From the NCBI GenBank assembly GCA_003241965.1, contig QBMB01000005.1:1-64000 (forward strand): 64,000 nucleotides of DNA, given 5' to 3'. The first letter of the stretch is position 1. Every line of letters begins with the position of its first letter. Of this stretch, positions 42,502 to 49,876 are shown piece by piece. The notes below the pieces were generated by a model. The model saw nothing but the letters and a program-made list of their open reading frames with translations, ran no database searches and was not told where the DNA came from. Source of the DNA: Burkholderiales bacterium (GTDB lineage: Bacteria; Pseudomonadota; Gammaproteobacteria; Burkholderiales; Burkholderiaceae_C). A program made the translations under genes and the position numbers.

Positions 42502-42578
42502 TGGCCTGCCCGGAGGGACTCGAACCCCCGACCTGCTGCTTAGAAGGCAGCTGCTCTATCCGGTTGAGCTACGGGCAG
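42502..42578 (-). tRNA. tRNA-Arg (UCU anticodon)
   Basis: Read on the minus strand, CTGCCCG pairs with CGGGCAG as the acceptor stem. The D arm is GCTCAACCGGATAGAGC, the anticodon arm GCTGC-CTTCTAA-GCAGC (anticodon TCT) and the T arm GGGGG-TTCGAGT-CCCTC. The discriminator is G and CCA is encoded. Its 3' end faces the integrase gene and is the likely attachment site. Confidence 0.95.
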
Positions 42579-42604
42579 ACAGATAACCGGCAGCACATAG
42601 AAGA

Positions 42605-42632
42605 AAGGCCCACTGAGTGGGCCTTTTTCTTT
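42605..42632. terminator. Hairpin between the two tRNA genes
   Basis: GGCCCAC-TGA-GTGGGCC forms a seven-pair stem with pyrimidine-rich T-runs on the plus side (TTTTTCTTTTTC) and a shorter TTTCTTCT on the minus side. It may end the tRNA-Pro transcript leftward, or block rightward read-through. Confidence 0.6.
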
Positions 42633-42643
42633 TTCTTGATGAA

Positions 42644-42720
42644 TGGTCGGAGCGGCGGGATTCGAACTCGCGACCCTCTGCTCCCAAAGCAGATGCGCTA
42701 CCAGGCTGCGCTACGCTCCG
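42644..42720 (-). tRNA. tRNA-Pro (UGG anticodon)
   Basis: On the minus strand CGGAGCG pairs with CGCTCCG. The D arm is GCGCAGCCTGGTAGCGC, the anticodon arm TCTGC-TTTGGGA-GCAGA (anticodon TGG) and the T arm GCGAG-TTCGAAT-CCCGC, with discriminator A and encoded CCA. It is upstream of tRNA-Arg and in the same direction. Confidence 0.95.
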
Positions 42721-42777
42721 ACTAAGCTGCGAATTGTACCTGCTGAAAGGGTCGGTTCTGGACCGCAGGCTGCACTT

Positions 42778-43482
42778 TCAACGCTTTTCGTATTGTGTTT
42801 TGCCAAAAAGGATGTCGCGCGACTTGTCGTCAGTGAGGGGTTTTCGGGAATCGGCGAGCACTGCCACGCCGCGTTGCACCGCGGGGCGAGCGGCAATCCG
42901 GTCGAACCAATCCTTGAGATCTGGGTAGTCGGCCCAGTCGATGCCCTGGTTCTGCCAGCTGCGCAGCCAGGGGAAGATCGCAATGTCTGCAATGGTGTAC
43001 TGGTTGCCTGCGATGTACTTCTGGCTCTCCAGTTCCTTGTTCATCACGCCGTACAGGCGTTTGGCCTCGTTGGTGTAGCGGTTGACAGCGTACTCGATCT
43101 TTTCAGGAGCGTAGATGCGGAAGTGGTGCGCCTGGCCCAACATCGGGCCCACGCCCCCCATCTGAAACATGAGCCATTCGAGGACCTTGAACTTCGCCCG
43201 GTCGGACTTGGGCAGGAACTTGCCGGTCTTGGCCGCCAGGTACAGCAGGATGGCGCCCGACTCGAACAGGCTGATGGGCTTGCCGTCCGGGCCGTCGGAA
43301 TCGACCAGTGCCGGAATCTTGTTGTTGGGGCTGATCTTCAGGAACTCGGGTTGAAACTGGTCCCCCTGCCCAATGTTGACGGCGTGGACTTGCCAGTCGC
43401 GGCCCAGGCGAAATCCACACTCTTCGAGCATGACGTGGACCTTGTGGCCGTTGGGCGTGGGCCAGGAGTGGACATTGATCAT
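42778..43482 (-). CDS. Glutathione S-transferase family protein (YghU/YfcG-like)
   Basis: This 234-residue protein has an N-terminal thioredoxin-like domain (INVHSWPTPNGHKVHVMLEE) with the glutathione-binding LKISPNNKIPALVD and ESGAILLYLAAKTG. Its helical C-terminal domain has QYTIADIAIFPWLRSW. This pattern matches nu-class YghU/YfcG enzymes with disulfide-bond reductase activity. The ATG at 43482 is used; the extra upstream frame runs into the divergent gene. Confidence 0.9.
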   Translation of the reverse strand: MINVHSWPTPNGHKVHVMLEECGFRLGRDWQVHAVNIGQGDQFQPEFLKISPNNKIPALVDSDGPDGKPISLFESGAILLYLAAKTGKFLPKSDRAKFKVLEWLMFQMGGVGPMLGQAHHFRIYAPEKIEYAVNRYTNEAKRLYGVMNKELESQKYIAGNQYTIADIAIFPWLRSWQNQGIDWADYPDLKDWFDRIAARPAVQRGVAVLADSRKPLTDDKSRDILFGKTQYEKR

Positions 43483-43549
43483 CAAATGGGCCTTTCTGTG
43501 CGTGCTTGCCATGCGCAAGTGGCCGCACTCTAAGGTAAAACTCAAAACC

Positions 43550-44215
43550 ATGTTTGCAAGTTTCAAGAACGTCCTGTCGGCCTCAGCATGGCGGCGCAAC
43601 CGCACGGCGCCGCTGGCCGAGTGGGCGCAAGACCATGCGTTGAGTTTCGACCCGATGGTGGGCGGCGCTTTTTCCCTGGCTGGTAAATGGCAGGACCGCC
43701 CGGTGCGCATCCAGTGTCTGAAAACCTCGCGCCCGTTCATTCAGGGCATGGAGCTGATGGCACGCGCCGACCTGGGACTCAAGCAAGAGGGCAACGTCGT
43801 GGTGATGAACCGGCGGCTGAAGAACGTGCTCGAAGAGCAGTCACGTGCCCTCTTTTCAGAGTACACCGACGATCTTCAGACGATGGCGGGCGTGGTGCCT
43901 GAGGAAGTCAGGTGGCTGGCTACGTATCGCGATGCCGGCTGGGTGGGTCCCGATCAGCGTTTCTGGAGTCGCTACGCAGTACTCACCGACACGCCCGACA
44001 TGGCCAGGCGCTGGATCGACAGCGAGACCGAACAGCAGTTGATGGACTGGCCCGAGGGGGTCTCAGACGAGACGCCGGTGATGCTCATGCTGCAACGTGG
44101 CAAGACCTACATGCGCATGCAGGTGGACCGCGACGCGGACACGGCCACCGCGCTGCATGCCTTTGGGCTGTTTGACCGGGCGAGCCAGCGCGCCATGGAA
44201 ATCGCTGCCCGCTGA
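43550..44215 (+). CDS. Hypothetical protein
   Basis: I do not recognise a family for this 221-residue protein. It starts at an ATG 67 bases from the divergent GST gene. FASFKNVLSASAWRRNRTAPL is basic, and the rest is mixed alpha/beta with several Trp and Met (ETEQQLMDWPEGVSDETPVM). No signal peptide, membrane segment or catalytic motif is visible. Its gene stands alone. Confidence 0.7.
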   Translation: MFASFKNVLSASAWRRNRTAPLAEWAQDHALSFDPMVGGAFSLAGKWQDRPVRIQCLKTSRPFIQGMELMARADLGLKQEGNVVVMNRRLKNVLEEQSRALFSEYTDDLQTMAGVVPEEVRWLATYRDAGWVGPDQRFWSRYAVLTDTPDMARRWIDSETEQQLMDWPEGVSDETPVMLMLQRGKTYMRMQVDRDADTATALHAFGLFDRASQRAMEIAAR

Positions 44216-44237
44216 CCCCTCAGCAGGCAGGGTGGCT

Positions 44238-45497
44238 TCAAGAGCCGCGCGTGATCGGCATTTCCACCTCGGTTTTCACGAGCATGTGCCGGGCCAGTTC
44301 GAGTTTGGCGATCGACATGCGGTGCACTTCGTCCGGACCATCGGCCAGGCGCAGGGTGCGCTGGTTGGCATAGGCATAGGCGAGCGGGAAATCGTCGCTC
44401 ACGCCACCGCCACCGTGTGCCTGGATGGCCATGTCGATGATGTCGCAGGCCATGTTGGGTGCCACGACCTTGATCATCGCAATCTCGGCTTTGGCCACCT
44501 TGTTGCCCACGGTGTCCATCATGTAAGCGGCTTTGAGCGTGAGCAGGCGCGCCATCTCGATGCGGCAGCGCGCATCGGCCAGGCGTTCGTGCCACACCGA
44601 CTGACTCGACACCGGCTTGCCGAACGCCACGCGGCTGTTCAGGCGCTTGCACATGAGTTCCATGGCGCGTTCTGCCACGCCGATGGAGCGCATGCAATGG
44701 TGAATGCGGCCAGGGCCAAGGCGCCCTTGGGCGATCTCGAAACCACGGCCCTCGCCCAGCAGCAGGTTGCCCACCGGCACGCGCACATTCTTGAGCACCA
44801 CTTCCATGTGGCCGTGGGGTGCGTCGTCGTAGCCGAACACCGAGAGGGGCCGCACGATGGTGACGCCCTGGCTGTTGGCCGGCACGATGATCATCGATTG
44901 CTGCGAGTGTCGCGGTGCGTCCGGGTTGGACTTGCCCATGACGATATAGACCGCGCAGCGTGGGTCGCCCGCGCCCGATGACCACCACTTGCGGCCGTTG
45001 ATCACGTACTCGTTGCCATCGCGCTCGATGCTGCACTCGATGTTGGTCGCGTCCGACGAGGCCACATCGGGTTCTGTCATCAGAAAGGCAGAGCGGATCT
45101 CGCCGCGCAGCAGGGGTTCGAGCCACTGGTCCTTGAGTTCTTCGCTGGCGTAGCGCTCGAAGGTTTCCATGTTGCCGGTGTCGGGCGCCGAGCAGTTGAA
45201 GACCTCGGCGGCGAACGGCACCCGGCCCATGATCTCGCACATGGGTGCGTATTCGAGGTTGGACAGGCCCTGCGGCGCGCGCGGGCTGCGCGGCAGGAAC
45301 AGGTTCCACAGGCCGGCGGCCTGGGCTTTGGGCTTGAGCTCTTCAATGATCTCGGTGGGGATCCACGCGTTGCCCTTGGCGCGGTTGGCCGCAATCTCCG
45401 CGAAGAAGCGCGCCTCGTTCGGGTAGATGTGCTCGTCCATGAACGCCAGCAAGCGCTCGCGCATTTCCTTGACTTTGTCGGTGTAGTCGAAATTCAT
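44238..45497 (-). CDS. Acyl-CoA dehydrogenase, similar to the C-terminal half of ACAD11
   Basis: This 419-residue flavoprotein has [17 protein letters not shown] and [14 protein letters not shown] in the FAD/substrate domain. The stretches [19 protein letters not shown] and [19 protein letters not shown], then [11 protein letters not shown], closely resemble ACAD11 of animals. ACAD11 converts phosphorylated 4-hydroxyacyl-CoA to enoyl-CoA. It is followed on the same strand upstream by an APH kinase gene, the other half of ACAD11. Both probably act together. Confidence 0.9.
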   Translation of the reverse strand: MNFDYTDKVKEMRERLLAFMDEHIYPNEARFFAEIAANRAKGNAWIPTEIIEELKPKAQAAGLWNLFLPRSPRAPQGLSNLEYAPMCEIMGRVPFAAEVFNCSAPDTGNMETFERYASEELKDQWLEPLLRGEIRSAFLMTEPDVASSDATNIECSIERDGNEYVINGRKWWSSGAGDPRCAVYIVMGKSNPDAPRHSQQSMIIVPANSQGVTIVRPLSVFGYDDAPHGHMEVVLKNVRVPVGNLLLGEGRGFEIAQGRLGPGRIHHCMRSIGVAERAMELMCKRLNSRVAFGKPVSSQSVWHERLADARCRIEMARLLTLKAAYMMDTVGNKVAKAEIAMIKVVAPNMACDIIDMAIQAHGGGGVSDDFPLAYAYANQRTLRLADGPDEVHRMSIAKLELARHMLVKTEVEMPITRGS

Positions 45498-45533
45498 GGT
45501 GTCTCCTGTGGGTGATCGGGTGTTTGAAACGGT

Positions 45534-46619
45534 TCAGGCGCCACGGGCGAAGCGCCAGGCCATTTCGGCCATGGGGCGCGCGCCAGCGGCCGACTTCACG
45601 GCCTGGTCGCTCGATGCGGTGCCGGCCTCGACCCGCTTGGCGATGCCTTGCAGGATGGCCGCCAGTCGGAACATGTTGTAGGCGAGGTAGAAGGCCCAGT
45701 CGGCCTTGAGCTGCGCGGGTGTGGCGATGCCGGTGCGCTCGCAGTAGAGCGCGATGTATTCGTCTTCCGTGGGGATGCCCAGGGCCTTCGCGTCGACCCC
45801 GCCGATGCCACGGAACATGCCGGGCGGGATGTGCCAGGACATGCAGTGGTAACTGAAGTCGGCCAGCGGGTGGCCCAGCGTGGAGAGTTCCCAGTCGAGC
45901 ACGGCGAGCACACGCGGCTCGGAGCTGTGAAACATCAGGTTGTCGAGGCGGAAGTCACCGTGCACCACCGACAACATCGACTCTTCGCGCGCCATGGCCG
46001 GGATGTTGTTGGGCAGCCATTCCATGAGCCGGTCCATCTCGGGGATGGGCTGGGTGACGGACGCCACGTACTGCTTGCTCCAGCGGCCGATCTGGCGCTC
46101 GAAGTAGTTGCCGGGCTTGCCATAACCATCCAGGCCGATGGCCAGCGGCTTCACGGTGTGCAGTGCGGCGATCACGCGGTTCATCTCGTTGTAGATCGCG
46201 CCACGCTGCGCGTTCGTCATGTCGGGCAGGGCCTGGTCCCACAGCACCCGGCCGTCGACGCATTCCATGATGTAGAAGGCGCGACCGATCACCGACTCGT
46301 CTTCGCACAACACATGCATCTGCGCCACCGGCACGTCGGTGCCCTGCAGCGCACTCATCACACGAAACTCGCGCTCGATGGCGTGGGCTGAGGGCAGCAG
46401 CCTGGCCACCGGGCCGGGCTTGGCGCGCATCACGTACGCGCGCTGGGGTGTGATGAGTTTGTAGGTGGGGTTGGACTGGCCGCCCTTGAACATCTCCACC
46501 GTCAACGGGCCATCAAAGCCCGGCAGGCGGCTCTGAAGCCAGGTGGCCAGGGCGGCCTCGTCGAACAGGTGCTGTCCCGCCACTGGGCGGGTGCCGGTGA
46601 AATTCTGCGTGTCGCTCAT
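45534..46619 (-). CDS. APH-type kinase, similar to the N-terminal half of ACAD11
   Basis: This 361-residue kinase has GGQSNPTYKLITPQRAYVMR (ATP loop and Lys), SVVHGDFRLDNLMFHSSEPR (HGDxxxxN catalytic loop) and LAVLDWELSTLGHPLADF (metal loop). These match the ACAD11 kinase domain, which phosphorylates the 4-hydroxyl of acyl-CoAs. The dehydrogenase gene follows after 36 bases on the same strand. Its substrate here is inferred from that resemblance. Confidence 0.85.
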   Translation of the reverse strand: MSDTQNFTGTRPVAGQHLFDEAALATWLQSRLPGFDGPLTVEMFKGGQSNPTYKLITPQRAYVMRAKPGPVARLLPSAHAIEREFRVMSALQGTDVPVAQMHVLCEDESVIGRAFYIMECVDGRVLWDQALPDMTNAQRGAIYNEMNRVIAALHTVKPLAIGLDGYGKPGNYFERQIGRWSKQYVASVTQPIPEMDRLMEWLPNNIPAMAREESMLSVVHGDFRLDNLMFHSSEPRVLAVLDWELSTLGHPLADFSYHCMSWHIPPGMFRGIGGVDAKALGIPTEDEYIALYCERTGIATPAQLKADWAFYLAYNMFRLAAILQGIAKRVEAGTASSDQAVKSAAGARPMAEMAWRFARGA

Positions 46620-46668
46620 GCGTGAAGGCCTTGTTGGGGAATGGGAGAGGAGGCCATCACGCGCAGCC

Positions 46669-47388
46669 TCAGGATTCGGCTTCCGCGATGCGCATCAGCA
46701 TGTCCCGGTTGCGCACCACCAGCCCTCCCTGTTCGATGCGGATCGCATCGTCGCGCTCCATCGACTTGAGTTCCTGGTTCACCCGCTGGCGCGAAGCGCC
46801 GAGCAACTGGGCCAGTTCTTCCTGCGCCAGTTGCAGGCCGATGCGCATTTCGTTGCCGTCGGACAGGCAGGGCACGCCATAGCTGCGCACCAGGTGCAGC
46901 AACTGCTTGGCCAGCCGCGCGCGCAAGGGCAGGGTGTTGAGGTCTTCCACGAGACCAAACAGCGTTCGGATGCGCCGCGCCTGCAGGCGCATCAGCGCCT
47001 CGTACAACTCCACATGCGAGCTGAGGATCTTCTGAAAATCGGTGCGGGCCACACACAGCAGCGTGGTGGGTCCATGGGCATAAGCATCGTGTGTGCGCTG
47101 ATCGCCGTCGAACATCGCCACGTCGCCGAACCACACGCCCGGCTCCACATAGGTCAGCGTGATCTGTTTGCCCGAGAGCGAGGTGGAACTCACGCGCACC
47201 GCGCCCTTGGCCACCGCCGTCCATTCGGACGGTGGATCGCCTCGGGCGACGATGAGGTCGCTGTCCTTGAATCGCTTGACGTAGGCGCATCGGAGTATGT
47301 CGTGCCGCAGGGAGGGAGAAAGGCTGGAGAACCAGCGACCACTGTTGATCGCCTCGCGTTCTTCCATTGTCAGAATCGGTTCGTCCAT
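46669..47388 (-). CDS. Crp/Fnr-family transcriptional regulator
   Basis: This 239-residue regulator has an N-terminal cyclic-nucleotide-binding-like beta barrel (LIVARGDPPSEWTAVAKGAVRV, YVEPGVWFGDVAMFDG) and a C-terminal winged helix (AQEELAQLLGASRQRVNQELKSM). No Fnr-type N-terminal Cys set is seen. The ATG at 47388 is used because the open frame beyond it overlaps the crotonase gene. It may control the surrounding acyl-CoA genes. Confidence 0.85.
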   Translation of the reverse strand: MDEPILTMEEREAINSGRWFSSLSPSLRHDILRCAYVKRFKDSDLIVARGDPPSEWTAVAKGAVRVSSTSLSGKQITLTYVEPGVWFGDVAMFDGDQRTHDAYAHGPTTLLCVARTDFQKILSSHVELYEALMRLQARRIRTLFGLVEDLNTLPLRARLAKQLLHLVRSYGVPCLSDGNEMRIGLQLAQEELAQLLGASRQRVNQELKSMERDDAIRIEQGGLVVRNRDMLMRIAEAES

Positions 47389-47497
47389 GGGCTGTCTTTT
47401 GAGTGACTGGAAAGTCGATGATTGTCGCCACTGGGACGTGGCAACGGGCTCAGGGTATGCGCGCAGAGCGTCTGCGCCGCTGCGCTTGCGCGCAACG

Positions 47498-48277
47498 TCA
47501 ACGGTATTGCGCGGGGCGCTTGTTGATGAAGGCGTCGATGCCCTCGCCAGCATTGGCGTGGTGCAGGTTGCGCACGAAGTGGTCGCGCTCGGCGCCCAGC
47601 TGCGCATGGAGCAGCACCGTGGGTGCGTCGTTGGCCAGTTCCTTGATGCTGGCCAGCGCATTCGGCGCGCGGGCATTGAGCCGTTCGCACAATGCGAGCG
47701 CGTCGGTGAGTGCCTCTCCGGTAGCGCTCACGGTGTTGATGACGCCGAGCTGTTGCAAGCGTTCTGCGCCGATGCGGTCGCCGCACATGAGCAACTGCAG
47801 GGCGGTGGCGCGGGGCAGGGCACGCATGAGGCTCCAGCTGGCGCCGCCGTCGGGTGACAGTCCCACGTTGCTGTAGGCCATCACGAACACGCTGCTCTGC
47901 GCGGCCACCACCATGTCACATGCCAGGGCGAGCGAGAAGCCGGCGCCGGCGCAGGACCCTTCCACGGCGGCCACCACCGGTTTGGGAAACGCACGGATGG
48001 TCTCGATCCAGTTGTGCAGGCCTTCGATGCTTTGCACCTGCACCTCGGGTGGCAGCTGTCGGTTGGCCAGCAGGCGCTGCAGGTTGCCACCGGCGCAGAA
48101 GTGCTTGCCCTCGCCCGTGATCACCACGCTGCGCACGTCCGGGCTGCTCTCGGCCACGTTGAGCGCTTCCACCCCGGCAGCGTACATGTCGGGGCCCAGT
48201 GCGTTGCGGTGCTCGGGGTTGCTGATGGTCAGCACCATGGTCTGGCCATGGCTGTGGCTCTTGAGGCTGGCGGTCAT
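47498..48277 (-). CDS. Enoyl-CoA hydratase/isomerase family (oxepin-CoA hydrolase, alternative type, by recall)
   Basis: This 259-residue crotonase has GEGKHFCAGGNLQRLLANR and GSCAGAGFSLALACDMV, and VGLSPDGGASWSLMRALPR with Asp at the second acid, a PaaG-like pattern. Closely similar Comamonadaceae proteins are, to my memory, annotated as alternative oxepin-CoA hydrolases. ATG 48277 follows AGGAAG by seven bases and sits two bases after the PaaH-type stop. A role in phenylacetate-type breakdown is inferred. Confidence 0.8.
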   Translation of the reverse strand: MTASLKSHSHGQTMVLTISNPEHRNALGPDMYAAGVEALNVAESSPDVRSVVITGEGKHFCAGGNLQRLLANRQLPPEVQVQSIEGLHNWIETIRAFPKPVVAAVEGSCAGAGFSLALACDMVVAAQSSVFVMAYSNVGLSPDGGASWSLMRALPRATALQLLMCGDRIGAERLQQLGVINTVSATGEALTDALALCERLNARAPNALASIKELANDAPTVLLHAQLGAERDHFVRNLHHANAGEGIDAFINKRPAQYR

Positions 48278-48279
48278 CT

Positions 48280-49800
48280 TCAAGCTTCCTCGTGCGTGAG
48301 GCTCAGGCCCAGCGCGCCGCGCCGGCGCAGCCAGGGCGAAGGGCGGTAACGCGGGTCGCCGTAAACCGTCTGCAAGTTGAAGAGGATTTCCAGCATGTTG
48401 GTCGGGCCGATACGGTCACCCATGGCCAGCGGTCCCATGGGGTAACCCAGACCGAGGGTGACGGCCACGTCCAGATCGGCCGGCGAGCAGATGCCTTGTT
48501 GGCACATGTCGGCGGCAATGTTGACGATGGTGGCCACCACGCGCTGCGTGACAAAGCCGCCGCTGTCGCGGATCACGCTGACCGCCTTGCCGTCGCGCGC
48601 GAACAGGGCGTGCGCGGCCTGTGCCATGTCGGGCCTCGTGGCCGGGTTGGTGGCCAGCACCCGGCGCTTCACCGCAGCGTCGTCCAGCATCATGTCGATG
48701 CCCACCGTGCGCGTGGCATCCAGCCGCTCCACGGCGGCCAGGGTGGTCACGTCCAGACCGAGAGGCGCCACCAGGATCAGGGCGGCAGAAGAGGGCGCAG
48801 CCGCGGTCTCGATGTTCGCCCCGAGATCTTTCAGCAACTGGTAGAGCTCGACGCGACGCGCTGCCTTGGGCGACACCCACACCGGCGGCATCTCGGCCAC
48901 CACCGGCACAGCGGGCTCGGTCGGCACCTGGGCCACACCCTTGTCGTAAGCGTAGAAGCCTTCTCCCACCTTCTTGCCCACCACACCACCCGCCAGCCGC
49001 TGCGCGGTGATCACGCTGGGGCGGTAACGCGGTTCTTCAAAGTACTGGTGGTAGATCGACTCCATCACCGGGTGCGACACGTCCAGCGCGGTCAAGTCCA
49101 TCAGCTCGAATGGGCCCAGGCGAAAACCCATCTGGTCTTTCAGGATGCGGTCGATGGTGGCGAAATCGGCCACGCGCTCGCCCACCACCCGCAGCGCCTC
49201 GGTGCCGTAGCCGCGCCCGGCGTGGTTGACGATGAAGCCCGGCGTGTCTTGCGCCGCCACCGGTGTGTGGCCGAACTGGCGGGTGAAGTCGGTGAGCTTC
49301 TGGCAGACGGAGGCGCTGGTCTTCAGGCCTGCGATCACCTCCACCACCCGCATCAGCGGCACCGGATTGAAGAAGTGAAAGCCCGCCAACTGGGCCGGGC
49401 GTTTCAGGGCGGCGGCAATCGCCGTGACCGACAGGGAAGACGTGTTGGTGGCCAACACCGCCTCGGGTCCGACGATGCCTTCGAGTTCGCTGAACAGGCG
49501 CTGCTTGACGTCCAGCTGTTCAACCACCGCCTCGATGACCAGATCGCAGGGCGCCAGGTCGGTCAGCGCCTGGGCCAGATGCAGGCGCTCCAGGCAGGCC
49601 TGCATTTGCGCTGCATCCATCTTGTTCTTGGTCACCAGGGTTTGCCAGGTGGTGTGCAAGGCGTCACGCGCCGCTTGCGCCGCGCCGGGTTGCACGTCGA
49701 ACAGCCAGACTTTGCTGCCTGCTTGGGCGGCCATCTGTGCGATGCCGCGGCCCATGGCGCCCGTTCCCACTAGTCCGGTGTTCTGAAAGATGGGTTGCAT
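48280..49800 (-). CDS. paaH: 3-hydroxyacyl-CoA dehydrogenase, PaaH type
   Basis: This 506-residue NAD enzyme has a Rossmann start (NTGLVGTGAMGRGIAQMAAQ), FHFFNPVPLMRVVEVI, and a first C-terminal domain (DTPGFIVNHAGRGYGTEALR). A second C-terminal domain follows (DSGGFVTQRVVATIVNIAADM). This double-domain layout and length are those of 3-hydroxyadipyl-CoA dehydrogenases. The ATG at 49800 has no strong ribosome-binding site. It is cotranscribed with the crotonase downstream. The symbol rests on architecture alone. Confidence 0.85.
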   Translation of the reverse strand: MQPIFQNTGLVGTGAMGRGIAQMAAQAGSKVWLFDVQPGAAQAARDALHTTWQTLVTKNKMDAAQMQACLERLHLAQALTDLAPCDLVIEAVVEQLDVKQRLFSELEGIVGPEAVLATNTSSLSVTAIAAALKRPAQLAGFHFFNPVPLMRVVEVIAGLKTSASVCQKLTDFTRQFGHTPVAAQDTPGFIVNHAGRGYGTEALRVVGERVADFATIDRILKDQMGFRLGPFELMDLTALDVSHPVMESIYHQYFEEPRYRPSVITAQRLAGGVVGKKVGEGFYAYDKGVAQVPTEPAVPVVAEMPPVWVSPKAARRVELYQLLKDLGANIETAAAPSSAALILVAPLGLDVTTLAAVERLDATRTVGIDMMLDDAAVKRRVLATNPATRPDMAQAAHALFARDGKAVSVIRDSGGFVTQRVVATIVNIAADMCQQGICSPADLDVAVTLGLGYPMGPLAMGDRIGPTNMLEILFNLQTVYGDPRYRPSPWLRRRGALGLSLTHEEA

Positions 49801-49876
49801 AAGTGTGTTGTATTTGGAATGAGAGCCTCTGCAGCTATGACAGAATCGCGCAAAGAACGAAACAAGGAAGTCTGGC

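Noticed and set aside
48292-49773. A 493-codon open frame on the plus strand
   Set aside because: It runs opposite to the PaaH-type gene and has a His/Arg-rich composition with no domain; the minus-strand frame has all the enzyme motifs.
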